From Mantis religiosa (lineage: Eukaryota; Arthropoda; Insecta; Mantodea; Mantidae), in contig CM060947.1 of NCBI GenBank assembly GCA_030765055.1, forward strand, positions 53,514,591-53,578,590: a stretch of 64,000 bases of DNA, given 5' to 3'. The notes beneath the pieces were generated by a model. It was not told the origin of the DNA. It made no database searches and saw only the letters and a program-made list of their open reading frames with translations. The first letter of the stretch is position 1. Each line of letters opens with the position of its first letter. Shown here piece after piece: positions 1-12,871 of this stretch. The position numbers and the translations under genes were made by a program.

Positions 1-1502
1 AGAAATTCCCACAATATCAATTGCAGAACTCTTTGGAAGCACCATACAATGAGAAAAGGAAGGAAGTAATGCTGATATAACAGAATTGATTGTGGTTTAC
101 AACAAAATCTTACTGTACAAGACCATCATCATAGCATTATAGCAGGGGTGGACAGCCAGTAACGGTGTTACACTGCTGTAACACGAGTTCAGTGTGTGAC
201 GTCACCGCTCTTTGTTCTGCTGACGCACGGCAAGAAGAGTAGCTTGAGTCGTGTGGGATGCAGTAATGCAGGAGAGGCAGCAAATATATATGGGGTTAAT
301 AGCACAACTTACGTCAGCAGTACAGAGCACGTTGACGTCACACACTAAACTTACGTCACACACTAAACTTACTTTACAGCAGTGTAAGCTGACGTCACAA
401 GCTGCCTAACATCTCATTATTTATGGTATCCAACTTTGACACTATCTCTAATATCGACATTCTACAAAGATTTGAAAGCACAATTCTTTGAATGGCAAAC
501 GCACCATTCTACACAGCGCTAGGTAATCATAAATGAAAGAATCACATCCCACAGCTTTCGGTACAAGTAGTACTTAAGTAACCATCCAAAATCTATTATC
601 AATTTGTCTCGATTGACTCTCTACAGCACTGCTGTAACGTTTGGATTTACCTAGGTTTAATGTTCCAGACAACATTTGTAACCCATTTACTAAATCTTTG
701 TTAGCAATATATTAGTTCATTTAATTTAAAAAAATTGATGAATGTGCTCATGATTACCTCATCTCGTTATTGTATATATTATTCCTAAAACCACTTGTGG
801 TTCTACTTTATTCCTATTAATCAAGATATACGTTTGTAGAAATGACATTATTACGATTTCAACAATTGAAATCTGACAAGTCATAGGATTAATCAATAAT
901 CAAATACTTATAGAGCCGGTCGCAGTTTTATGTGCATGACCAGGAGAAAAATTTAAAAACTGTTTCCTATTTGATAAATGTATGTATTTGGGCATTCGAA
1001 ATAATAACGGGGAATGCTTCAAAGGTGGCTATTTTCACAACAGAGAAACAGTGATTTACACCTGTTCTTTTAATGAAATCTACATCTTTTATTATTTATT
1101 TATGTGTACGTTTTACTAATTCTGCAAAATTCTTCTAGAATCGAAATGAGTTAAGATGTTATTTTTGGAACAATAAGATATTGTGACTTTGTGGGTTCGT
1201 GAAATAAAAAGTCCAGGTTACAAACACAAAAAATTGCACTTTATTTCCGTAGAAATATACTTCATACACATACACAAAACAATATACAAGGTCAACAAAC
1301 ACAGCTGTTTTCCCGCACGTGTTCAATTACCGACTGACCCCCTTTGGCGGGCGGGCTGCCTTTTTATGGACTACTAACATTCCGGAAATTTCTCAAACAA
1401 TCGAGACCCGGATAGAACAAAGGCGACCTCTCGAGAAATCTGTCTCCTACCCCCACCCCCGCAGTTTCGGCGAGCTTTTATCTACACACTGCACTGCGCA
1501 TC
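1..1502. other. Non-coding stretch with CRE-like palindromes at its left end
   Basis: AT-rich DNA with no supportable coding region; the short open frames after 1183 are interrupted and unrecognised. The first 400 bases are different: three perfect TGACGTCA palindromes (197-204, 333-340, 390-397), a perfect 18-bp tandem duplication (335-352 and 353-370) and a hairpin with 8-bp arms at 165-184. Whether these act as regulatory sites cannot be told from sequence alone. Confidence 0.5.
335..370. repeat. 18-bp tandem duplication carrying ACGTCA
   Basis: The 18-mer beginning ACGTCACACAC is present twice without a mismatch. It overlaps the second of three TGACGTCA palindromes and adds another ACGTCA half-site. 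TGACGTCA is the canonical CREB/ATF site; a role here is inference only. Confidence 0.85.
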
Positions 1503-1786
1503 CCTTTGAATGTCTAGGCCGCGCCGTGGCTCAGTGGTTAGACCACTTGGCTCTCACCAAGGCGGCCCGGGTTCGATCCCAGGCGACCCCAAAGTGAGAT
1601 TCGTGGTGGACAACACGGCGCTGGGGCGGGTTTTCTCCGGGATCTCCGGTTTCCCCCGCCATCTCATTCCACCACTGTTCCATCTTCATCGCATGTATCA
1701 TCAGTGTCATCGCCTGCGGTACCGTATGTAGTAAAAGCGGGCGTTAAACACTACACATTTCATTTTTTCATTTCCTTTGAATGCCT
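1503..1786 (+). mobile_element. tRNA-derived SINE (family D) with 13-bp target-site duplication
   Basis: The body spans 1516-1773. It opens with a tRNA-like head containing an A box (TGGCTCAGTGG) and a B box (GGTTCGATCCC), the two halves of an internal RNA polymerase III promoter. A non-tRNA body of about 170 bases follows, then a T-rich tail. The flanks CCTTTGAATGTCT (1503-1515) and CCTTTGAATGCCT (1774-1786) match at 12 of 13 positions, as expected for a TSD made by LINE-type target-primed insertion. It is the only copy of this family seen here. The open frames over it are fortuitous. Confidence 0.85.
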
Positions 1787-4449
1787 TGCCGCCTCGATCA
1801 ACAATGGTCTGGCGACAATATAAATTTCTTTTCTGCTAAGAATATCTTAAGTATATGGCATTTTAATGAAAATTACTGTTGTATAACTGGTGTCAAATTG
1901 TATGCAAAATATCTTTTTATTTTATTTACGAGGTATTAGTTGTTATTGATTTGGATTCTTAAAACCTTGTACTGTTGCTAAATAGAAAGCCATTATTGAA
2001 TTTTAATTCTTTCTTGCAAGACAATTATAACGGAATTTCAAGTCAACAAAGAGCAAACACCTCTTAAAAGATTTGGCTACAACGAAAGCCAATCCCATTG
2101 CACTTATTAAGGATACCTGTGGCGTAAAATTTGAAATCATGAACTAATAGCGCTAGCTTTCTAAGATTTATACCGCAGATGTAGCTTAGTGCAGATATGA
2201 TACCGTCCAAATTTTATCAATTACACGTTGGTCGTTAGGAAAATATGGTAAAATATATTTATTTTTGGTTACGTCACCTAAAAGATCTCAACAAAATAAC
2301 TTAAACTTTGGTCTAATATTTTAAAAATAGACTCCCAAAACATCCATTTTTTAATTTTCCCTAGATTTTTCTGTGTCTCAATAATTTTAGGCTTCAGAAA
2401 TGTTTAAAGATATGAATGTGGCTGTATTGTCCAAACTTGGATATTTTTGTGTTTTGAAGTAAAGAAAAATGCATCTCACAATAAACCCCAGGGCAGTTTC
2501 TATTCACTGTGTCTCTATAAACGTGTGTAGTAAGTTTCATTATTCTAACAGCAAAACTGCAAATCAAGGAGCATCATGAAAAATGCTGAAAATTTGAATT
2601 GCGAGAAAACCAGGATAAATAATTAGAATTCATATCTAACACTAGCATTCGCTTAACATTAAAACTGGATTAGAGCATATAAAATAGCTTGTGGATGCTA
2701 CCTAGGCATTCTTTTGATTCGGGAAAGCTTACGCTATTTTATAGACTAAAATGAGGAAAAGGTGATTTTTTTAAAATGTTTACGAAATTTCAGTCATGCA
2801 TAATCTTAAATAATATGTTATAAATAATTTCGGCAAATATCTATTCCATGAACATGCAGTAGACAGAGGAATAGGCGTTAGAAAGATTATTTTTACAAAA
2901 GTGTGTACACATTTCAATTTGTCTTTCTTGATTATGATAAAACATGGAGTTTTCAGTCACCACGCAGCAATCCTACTGTCATTTTATTACGTACCTATAA
3001 CGAAATATAAAATTAAAATTTTAACTCAATAAAAGAACAAGTTTTTGTATGAGCAACTCTAGAAGAATGAACAAGAAACTTATGTGAATAAATTTAATTA
3101 CGTTGGTCCCAGAGAAATATTAATGCTGAATGGACGGATAGTTTACGGAAACCTTATGAAGCTTCAGTGTTCGAGACAGTCATGTTTTATCAGACTTTTA
3201 TTCAATTAACGCATTATTATCCGCGGTTGTTAATTAAATTCAAATACCCGCGAGTTTATCCAGATATTCACCTTCTTCAGAACGAATCATCCTCTATTTT
3301 CATTAAGTTAATGCGAGTTTCGTATCCCCACTTCTGCTATAAAGCATGTATTCTAGCTACGGCCGCTAGGAGCGCTGATTTCAATTGTATCGCCAGCTCA
3401 GACAAGATTCAATTGTCGAGGCGGAAAATTTATATTAGGTATTTCCTTTGTGCGAGCTTCCGACATTTTCTTACGGTATTATACGAGAAAGGAGGAGAGA
3501 AAGGGAGGTATAATAAAACGCTCTCCAGTGTGAGACACAGGCCTGTATCGACGTTCCTGAAATTGGAATGTATTTCATCTCAAATATATTTATATAACCC
3601 ACATGGGCGCGGCCATCATATATTATCCTTCCGTTCTGGTAGGGGTTTAAATTTTTACGTTCATACATCAAAATGAATCACATTTTAAGAGCAAAACATC
3701 TGAACGTTTTTAGCGACCTACTCAGATTCCCTGTCAATCTAAAGATCTGCGGTATCTGAATAGCTTAGCATAAAAGGAAATGTCAGTAATTTTATTAAAT
3801 AACACATGTTTAAAATATTCGCTTAAACACTGAAATATATATGGTCTTAATTTACGAAAATACAGATTTAATAAATCCACAATTTACACAGAAATATACA
3901 ACTTAGCTTAAATTTTTCAACCCATTTTTCAGAAAACTTTTTATAACTCTTAACATTCTATTTAATTCACCAAAATCGAAATAAAAATGTGTAGAAATAC
4001 TTTTGTTACTTATTCGATTGTAGGTACAGTAGCAACAGAAGCAACAGACAAATAATTTAATAACTCAGCCTTATGTGATGGACTATATCTTGCAATCTTT
4101 GCATAACCAGGGAAAGAACTATCTCTCATTTCAGAAATATATAATTTCGGCAAATTCAAGGCCGGTAGCAGGAACGCCTCTGATGAAAACTCCACAACAA
4201 ATGTTCATATAAATTGCGTGCTTTAATGAATTCTGCACCTCTTACATTTAAAAGTTGTGTAAAAATCGTCCAGAATTCAGATACAATTTCGAAAAAAATT
4301 GAAGAACACATGTTAAAGATATGGTATTTTAATTCAGTTGTTAGAAAACTTTAAATAAATTAAAATTTTTTAAACATTTTCAATAAAAGGGAGCATTGGG
4401 GGTGATGATTTTCTTAAAAATATTCTTGTCTAGCCCCTGAGCCTAATAC
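1787..4449. other. AT-rich non-coding stretch
   Basis: No repeat family or gene recognised. It contains the longest open frame in the window (3167-3676, 169 codons). That frame has no recognisable domain, a mixed amino-acid composition and overlaps an open frame on the other strand, so I treat it as chance. Confidence 0.5.
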
Positions 4450-4503
4450 CACACACACACGCGCGCACACGCGCACACGCGCACACGCGCACGCACACAC
4501 ACA
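4450..4503. repeat. (CA/CG)n alternating purine-pyrimidine microsatellite
   Basis: About 54 bases of CA and CG dinucleotides (cacacgcgcacac type). Alternating CG/CA tracts are known to favour Z-DNA. Confidence 0.9.
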
Positions 4504-4576
4504 ACACAAGGACCTCCTCCTTATAAACATGCTTTTTATATAGGTACTTCAAACATTAGTTTGTGCTTCAACATAA

Positions 4577-5186
4577 TACCTTATCGAGCGGGCTGGCTCA
4601 GGCGGTATCGTCTGTAGCCTGCCTTCGGGAGGCCCGGGTTCGATTCCCGTAGCCAACCTAGCTGACCCATGGTTTATTTCGGGGTTTCCCGGATCGCTAG
4701 GCGAATGCTGGGTAGGTTAATTACATCTCCGAATTTCCTGTCCCCCCATTTCATCTTCAATATCATTTCACAACATCTCTCATCTGGTGGCCTCTTTCAG
4801 GGTAGAAGAGTCGGCGGGTGCCTCGGCGGTGCATGGCGGGATGATATGATCTGAGGAAAATTAGTTCCTCCTCCAGTAGGTTGGTTGCCGGTCTCCGCAC
4901 CTCTGCTGGCACCATTTCAGGACCGCTAGCCAACCAGCGACCTATGGGGTTCGGCTGCTGGCTCGTTGTTGTCCCGCAGTAGGGGAGCGTGTCCGTTGTC
5001 TTGACCTGTAATGGGAGGTCTCTAAGTAAACTGTAGGGGCCTTGCCCTTTGTACTGACGTTACTCCTTGGGTCGGCCACCCTATGTCTCCTTCATCCTTC
5101 CTCCCGGGGTGGGAGAATAGGCACAATGGGCCCAGCATGGTGGCCTACGTACCAAATTCCCGCCATAATAAAATCCTAATCTTAAC
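4577..5186 (+). mobile_element. tRNA-derived SINE (family C), longest copy
   Basis: The head at about 4588-4660 carries an A box (TGGCTCAGGCG) and a perfect B box (GGTTCGATTCC). A body of about 500 bases follows and is shared with copies at 26055, 28432, 29781 and 51525-52168. Landmarks are GCGAATGCTGGGTAGGTTAATTA about 125 bases in, and a GC-rich 3' part near CCTTCCTCCCGG. The left flank ATAATACCTT and the right AAAATACCTT may be a TSD, less certain than for the other SINEs. At about 600 bp it is long for a SINE, so a tRNA-headed composite is possible. The short open frames here are shadows. Confidence 0.75.
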
Positions 5187-6920
5187 AAAATACCTTCCAT
5201 ATTTTTTGAAATAATTGTATCGATAAACTCACACTTAAATATTCCACTTCCTGTACTTCTCAACCAATTGTTTCGAACTTTTTAACGTATATTCCAAAAC
5301 TACAAAAAAATAAAAAATAAAATGATGTAAAAGGTTTTTTCTTACGAAACCTTTTTAGCTTTTGCGTTATAAAGATCTCGAAATTTCAACAAAATATCAA
5401 TATTTATTATCACAGGAGCTCTTTGTTATTTTCTTTTGAACTAAAAATATTATAGTTCATTTGTGTGTCATTAGATAATTGCCATGGGCTTCTAACACTC
5501 TATAATTGGTTGAAACTTAAGATAATTACATTTTATTGCATTTTAAAGTAATACAAAAATTGGTAGTGAAATTATGTAAGTAAATATACCAATTATTGCA
5601 CTCTGTACCTAAGACAACAGTTAAATTTCAATAGTTCTCTGTGATCTTCAACGTTTTGAAGAGATAAAATCTTTAAATAATCTAATAATATTCTAATACT
5701 ACTTATTTACATAATTATCTTCACAATTATAATCAAAAGTCAGTATAACAGCTCTTATGTAGGTATCGCCCTCCCATTCGCCTGCCGTATAGGCATCTAC
5801 TTCACCTTTGCTGTATGCGGGAAATCTATACACCAGGGCGCTAACTCTGCGCGGTATTGGAAATTCCATGCAGAATAAACACACGTTACACTGCAGAAGC
5901 TGTGGGAGTTAACCGCTCAGCTACCATTTACTAAATTTGGATATCATGTTTTCTTGTTTTGATTTCCGATAAGGTAGAGATCATGCGGAAATTCTAACCT
6001 AAGCCGCTTACAAGGTATGCTGCAAAATTAGATAACTTTGTGGCTGTAAATGGGCATTTGAGCTCTGTAAAAATCAAGTAAAACTAATTTGGAAAATATA
6101 GTAATATTCTGTGCATTTTAAAATTATAACAAATTAAATAAAATTTACGTATATTAACATACTGGAGCTATAAAACTTCCTAATGACGTAAAAGTATTTG
6201 ACTATTAGTTAAGAAAATCATGGAGTAGTGGTTGTTACTTCACAAAAAATGCACTCCACATAGATTGAACAAGAACCAAATACCTACATTTTATTGCAAG
6301 GAGTATACACAGATAGACTTGTATTAACAGAGTTTTAAAAACGGCAGTGAAAGATGGTTTATAATTGCAATTAGATATCAAATACTGCTGGTGAAACAAT
6401 GTCAACCTTCTAAATAGCCTTTATTTTAAAACTTTATGTATGTGCAGACAGGTTTATGAATGCTAAAACTATCCAACAATCCTCATATAAAAGCTTGCTT
6501 TTCAGTTAGCACCTTATGCTAAACAGTTGAATAACGAGAGAAAACCTATCATTACAAATCAATAAACCGAAATTCTTACCCAAAAATGTCTTTTACGTGG
6601 AAAACATAAGTTCCTCAAAAGTAGCCCTAACAGTTTTGTTTGAACTATCATATGTTTAAGATATTTGGTGACAAATGAAAACAGAATTTTAGGAAATAGC
6701 CTGTGAAGTTGTATTCTTGATGATTCTTCCCTAACTCAAATGCAGAGACGTATTTATTCGTTTTCCCATTTGCAGTTCTTGCAAATAGAGTATAATTTCA
6801 AAGCCATCACATAGTAATTGTCTCTTAGATATGTCCCTTAAGTCTAGTGTACTACCCTATTTTCTTAAACCTTAAAGTATGTAAGAAAACTATCTGTACA
6901 AATCAGAGTGCCATCTCTTT
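5187..6920. other. AT-rich non-coding stretch
   Basis: No gene or recognisable repeat. On the minus strand near 5905-5925 there is an isolated A-box-like stretch (TAGCTGAGCGG) with no partner B box, too little to call a SINE. Confidence 0.45.
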
Positions 6921-7145
6921 AATTTACGCCCTCCAACGTTAATTCTAATCGGATGATGAATTGAATAAGTTAAGTTAGCTCAAGTTAGCCCAGGGCCCAT
7001 AGAACTTAGAGTACCGGACATTCATATTTCAGGATAAAGGAAAACTCTGGAAATAAGTTTGTCTGTACAACTAAACCTGACCAAGATTCGAACTCGGGAC
7101 CTCTTGAAAGTGAGGCAGAAGTACTACTATCTTAGTATCATAAGA
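6921..7145 (-). mobile_element. SINE-B copy, diverged
   Basis: Reverse copy of the tRNA-headed family best seen at 63336-63592. Recognisable parts on the minus strand are the GAGGTCCCGAGTTCGAATCTTGG B-box region, the middle containing TATCCTGAAA, and the 3' end CGTTGGAGGGCGTAAATT. The A-box end is decayed. Confidence 0.75.
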
Positions 7146-7960
7146 GTGGTTAGAGAAGGTGATGTGAGTGCAACCCGTCAGACTTTATCGAAATTTATAT
7201 ATTTTTACTTGAAATAAAGTTCTGTATTTGTGATGGTCAACTCACGTTAATTATTTCTAATTTCCTTCCATAACTACAAGGAGAAAAGTATTTTTTTAAT
7301 AATCCGTTGACTATTTTTAGTATCTTCTTACATTGTAAAGGAGAAATTACAATTTATAATACTGCACAGAAAGCTTACAGTGTAAGTACTCAAAGTTTAA
7401 ACAGGAAGCCTTGTAACGTTAGAGCTAGTAAAGTAAGACAGTAGCAAAGGAAGAAACTACATTTTTAAGGCTCAGTATATCTCATAGCACTGACTTGAGG
7501 ATTTACTTTGATGGGTTCTCCTGTGTTAAAGCCGAAAACACATGGCGAACATTTAACACCAGGGTAACAATGGCACTGTAGCTTCCCTTTATCCGCCCCC
7601 TACCACTTTCACACCCCCCTGCAATAACACAGCATTGTTGAGGCTTGTTTATGTTCCGTATTCCTCACAGGCTCTCAGAGCCAAACAAAGGATAGCCCCA
7701 GACCTGGCCAGTGTTCATTGTCGTGTTTAAAATTACTCGGCAGGTAACAACGGTAATAATCATCGGCTGTGTATAACAATAATGCAGGGACAATAATCAT
7801 TAAGTCTCCATTAATATGTACCTATGATAATGTCCATTAATAAAATGGACTTCTATGTTTGTTGTAGATATATGACAAGTTTCTCAGTTATAGAAATCAT
7901 ATCTTTTCATGAAGGAAATGCAGGAATTAAATTATAGGTTCTAGGGCATAGAATGCATAC

Positions 7961-8180
7961 TTAGTCCGTCTTGGTAGTGTGAGGGTCCACCTCACTTTCA
8001 AGAGATCCCGAGTTCGAATCATGGTGAGGATGTCTTACTTTGATATGTTAATTTTTCGAAGTTTTCCCTTATCCTGAAAGACGAATGTCGGTACCTCTAA
8101 GCTCTATAGACTCTGGGCTCATTTGACATCACTTCACTCATTTCATTCATTGTCCAGTTACGTAGGAGGACGTAAATTAA
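7961..8180 (+). mobile_element. SINE-B copy
   Basis: Forward copy: degraded A-box end (CTTGGTAGTGTGAGGG), B box (CGAGTTCGAATCA), conserved body (TTTTCCCTTATCCTGAAAGA) and 3' end (GGAGGACGTAAATTA). It is diverged from the 63336 copy and so older. Confidence 0.78.
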
Positions 8181-8532
8181 AAATGTATACTTAGACGTGC
8201 ATAAGATATCAAGCAGACCCATCTATTAGGATATTCGCAATCCACCAGAATATTCCATGTAGAATATTGTTGCAACCAGGGTTGTAAGGGAGATGAAGGA
8301 CTTACTATTCTAAGTCACAACTAGGAACGTAGCTAATGGAAGGATTGGGAAAATAAGAGCTAATTGGTATAGGTTGAGGACATGAGAAGGTTTAATGAAA
8401 CACCTAATATGTTAACACATTAACAAATATATTGTATATTTCGATAGAGCAAATCAAGGCACTCCCTCATCTTGAAGAGATCAGAGGTGCAATTGAAATA
8501 TTATATAAATTATAATATGATGAACAGTACAA

Positions 8533-8762
8533 TTTTACGTCCTCCAACGTTAAGTCATATCGGACGGTGAATGAAATGGGTTAAATGATGCTCAAATATG
8601 TCCAGGGACCATGGAGCTTAGAGATACCCGACATTTGTCTGTAACGATAAGGAAAACCCCCAGAGAAAACCTTACCCAGACCGACTCCCCTGACCGAGAT
8701 TCGAACTCGTGACCCCTTGCACGTGAGGCAGACATGCTGCCATCTACGCTATCGAGGCGGGC
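8533..8762 (-). mobile_element. SINE-B copy, near full length
   Basis: Reverse copy running from the 3' end (TTTACGTCCTCCAACGTTAA on the plus strand) to the 5' tRNA head (GCCCGCCTCGATAGCG on the minus strand). A and B boxes are both recognisable. Confidence 0.85.
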
Positions 8763-10500
8763 TAACGGCTATATGAAGAATGTAGTCTAGAGTTGATCGT
8801 CTTCTTGTTTCGGGTAGAACAGACGGCAACAGCCTTCAGACCTGACAGACTTAAACCGTCGCTTCAGTTAAACTCATCCCAAAAACCCTCTCCCGTACCG
8901 ACTTATAGCATTTAAATAGGGATCCCACCAAAATGATCGTTAATCGAAAAGTCACAATCATGCGGGCGTTCTGGTAGTTCCCATGCCAAATTCATACTTC
9001 CTGCTTGGCCCTTCTTGCTTCTTGCTTCCTAGTATTGCAGCATCTTGTGCAGTTACTGTTTACATGAGTTACCTCAATTTTCATTTGTTTTGTTGACAAA
9101 TCAGGAGGTATCCTACAGTTCCATGACTATCTCTTCATCTATCGATGTGAACCAACTGACTCACACAGACGTATTCAAACATGCAATACAGGAAATGACA
9201 TTTTAAATTCCAATAATTAGGGTTCTTTCCAAAATTAGCTCAGACCTTATACTCAACAATATTTTGGACACATTTCCTTCTCTTCTGATAGCGTCCAAGT
9301 GTGACCTCTTCTTTGACTACTACTGAATGCCTTTCTCTATATCACGTTACTATGTACTCAAATAACACATAGATGCTTCTTAAAATAACTCCAACGATTT
9401 CTTATTCTCCCTCTTGTTTCGGAGAGGTAGCAATCTTCTTTTCCGTCGCAAGGTTTTCTTTGCCTTTTCGGACTATTTTTCTACTGCACACCATTCACCA
9501 CATAGCATAGATGTTATTGTTTTTTGCTGCAAATTTATATTTCTGTGTTTATATTTCTGTGACTTTGATACTGTTTTCGGCGATAAATACCGCCAGAATT
9601 GCCATTTACCTTATTTATTGAACCATGCTTGTCCAATACCGAAACATTTTATAAATTATTTAGATTATATGCTATAGAGAGTTTAATTGAGTTTAACTAA
9701 AAGAAACTACTAATTTCTGGCGCCGTTTTATTAACTTCACTGCAATTATGTTGGTATTTCTGGTAAAACATACCCAACTAGGAGTTTGAAACTAATTTAA
9801 GATGCAGGCCCAAACTATGCAAACTCCTACTCAAAATCTTAGCGATTTATTTGAATTTGATTTGGAAATATTAGTAATATATTGTAATTTTACTGTAGTA
9901 CTCCTTCCACGACTCCATATCGATACATTACTGTCACAAGAGTAAGCAAACCCTTCTTCACAGCCAATACTTTTTGGGTTCCTGTGTTAGCCTTGTTTCT
10001 TAAAGTTTTAAGAACATTAAGGTTCTAAAATTGGGTAATAAATTACACAACTTTTTAATGGTAGTCATTTGAAACGTTTCCAGGAGTCCTTCTCGGCGCA
10101 TGCCAAAAATGGTGATTCGATATGAAGCAGTTTTTTGTGCCGTTTTATTTCAGAGGAGAAAATACAGTAAAAAAATAAATCCATTTGACTGTGATGTTTT
10201 CTGAAGCTTATAAAACCGTGATAGGGTGAAGCGGGGACAGCTTTCATTAACAAATACCACCTGGTGTATGGGGCCAATTTCCACGTGTAAACATAGCGCT
10301 GTTTACATTACACACCGGGACAAACATGAAAATTACAACTGCCCCCCCCTCCAGTCTACAAGAATATAACATTCCGTCAGCGGTGATTCTGATTTCATTT
10401 CAAATCTCGTAAACATACCATTAGCATTTGCAATGGGGCACTTTTATTTGCCGAGATTGGGTACCACAGAAATTAGGTTTGTGTATGATAACGAAACTAA
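8763..10500. other. Non-coding stretch
   Basis: No gene or repeat family recognised. The open frames at 9414 and 10065 are short and have no recognisable similarity. Confidence 0.45.
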
Positions 10501-10560
10501 CAGAGTGGTAACGTGTGAGCCCACATTTGGCAGGTCACCGGTTTGATTCCCACATGATCA
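10500..10560 (+). mobile_element. Possible decayed tRNA-like SINE fragment
   Basis: A good B-box match (GGTTTGATTCCC) is preceded at the right distance by GAGTGGTAACGTG, which weakly resembles a tRNA D-arm. The same GGTAACGTG string occurs in the 14.8-kb element, so the two may be related. No TSD seen. Confidence 0.35.
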
Positions 10561-12869
10561 TTGTACCTTTCATTGCTTTTCCGGTGGCGGAAAGGTGATT
10601 CAAAATTTCTCATGAATTTCATGTACCAATCGTTTGCTTTCATCTGTTTATGAGTTGCAAGATAAGGCGACGGTGGTTGGTATGTTGCGCAAGGACGGTA
10701 AATTTTCAGTCATGAAAAGATTCTTTCCTGGCGTTTGGTAAGACTGCTGGAAGCTGTTTTGATTACCACATGACTGCAAGTGGTTCAGGGCATAGCAGAG
10801 CTGGCCGGCGACAAGATGTGCTGCTTCTGGAATCGTTAAGAGGCCTGTTCATCTTCTTCATTGGTCGTTCCTTGGGTTTTAACTTTATTCGTTCTTCTCA
10901 AGAGTCAAGCAAAGGCTAAAGGGCCCACTGTGAACTACGAAAGATGGTCTACTTTGTGGTTAGAGGTAACATGCAAGCTTCTAACTCCTGGGACCGCGGA
11001 TGCAAACTCGCCGGTGAGTGACTTTAAAGGTGTAGAAGTTCTTACCACTGTTTCCTTCGGAAGGGAAGTAAATCCAATAGCCTCATGTGGATTTAGGTTA
11101 CACAAAGGAACGTCAACCCCAATAAAGAGACATCTCAGTAGAAAGAAGCACTTTTTAATGCCTATTACACACGTAACTCATAAAGTTAAATAAGCTAAAA
11201 TAACAAATTTTGTCTTTCCACATCTTCAGAACGTAAAGCGTGAAGAGCTTGTAACGATATGTTTTAGTTAGAACTTTTTATATGAATATTGTTTTCTCAT
11301 ATGACTTAGTAGGTCATGTAATTAAAATATTAAAAACAAATATATGTGTAATTTTGTGATTAGTCGTAGTAATAATTGTATTACGTAATGCGGTGACGTA
11401 GCAGTACATCGGCCAATCACAAAATTAATAGAGGAGTAACGATAGTTACGGAAAATCAATAATCTTGAGATAGGTTCTTCAGTCGGGTTTCATGACGATA
11501 AAAAATGTTGCGGTGAATATAATTGTAAGGAAAGTTAATAACCTTCAAAAATAGTTATTCGGTATTCGTAATAGTGACGAGTGGACGTTAGATTATACCA
11601 TCAAATTAAATAATATATCAAACTCAGTCATCAAGAAACAATTCGACTTGCAATGATTAAGAGGGACGGTCACAAAGATCGCTCCCAACTTTGGGGCTGA
11701 TTAATCATCGAGAAACGAGACGGCCTATTATATCGCCACAAATATTAACTTAAAAATAAGGATTTATCAATGTGTTGGAGGTAAGTTACAGTGACTGATT
11801 AAGAAAGAAAGTTCGAGTGAATTGTAATCCATATTATACAATTACATAATATATTACGAAATCGGAGTCATATAAAATTTTATTTCTGTCACCAAAAATC
11901 TACACCTGAGAACAGATCTCATGACCCTTATTTAATCAAATATTGACCTGGATCTTCCAAACAGTCGGCGTGCTTCCTACCTCCAGCGAGTGGAGGAAAA
12001 AACGCCACAAGCTGATCATGAACGATCAGGACTTCAAATTCCATTCCTAGAAAGATCGATATACGTTATCTACTTTTGTTTATCTGTAACAATCTTAAAC
12101 TTGTGGAATTTTAATCAAAATTGTTAGTTAATTTTGAAAAAAAAATGTCTAAGAAGGTTTCCATAATTGCAATGGAGGAATTCCTTTGCTTTACACTTTT
12201 TAAGATACTGAGCTTATATCCAAAATTTGCTTTAGTCGAACTTGCTTTTTTGTTTAATTATTTTACTTACTAATCCACACGCGAACTCTTATACTCTTTC
12301 ATTTGCTGATGTCGAAGTTTTTAGAAGTGCTTTGTGACATATTTCCCTGTATGCACAATATGAATTCAGTTAACTTAAATGGTAGTCAATTTTTTAAAAA
12401 AAAGCGGGCCAAGTGCTTGACATTCCGCTGTTTTATACTGCAAGGAAAATAGAAATGAATAACGACTTAGGTGGGATGCATTAACCTCCTACATAAAGTA
12501 TGTAGCAGAGAAGGTAAAATGCATTTATAATTTTGAATAATAATATTTTAACGAATACCATATTTCATGTTTGAGTGTGACATCCTGTAAGGCAATATAA
12601 CGCTGAAAACTACTAATTTTCTAAAGGTTTATACCATTTCCATACTTCAATTTAACTTTAAGTCGTGTTCCATAAATATTTATCGTTGCTAATTTCTCTA
12701 TGAAGTAAAAATAAATACATTAAATTAAGAAGTAAATCGAAATTTCGCAGGGTATGATGCTCCACATTTTAAAAAAATGTTTTATAAAAAATCTCCGAGA
12801 GAATGAGTTTGTATGAACAATGTATATAAAGCAGTTAAATAACAAATATGCCACCTTTCAATAATAAAC
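10561..12869. other. AT-rich non-coding stretch with one inverted repeat
   Basis: No recognised gene. The 110-codon frame at 10861-11193 has no recognisable domain. A 15-bp inverted repeat (11349-11363 / 11413-11427, 14 of 15 matching) encloses about 49 bases and may be a small MITE remnant. Confidence 0.4.
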
Positions 12870-12871
12870 GT

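Noticed and set aside
3167..3676. 169-codon plus-strand open frame, the longest in the window
   Set aside because: No recognisable domain, odd composition rich in His/Tyr/Ile, overlaps an open frame on the other strand, and there is no splice or promoter support.
10861..11193. 110-codon plus-strand frame
   Set aside because: No recognised family; one frame of this length is expected by chance in 64 kb of six-frame sequence.
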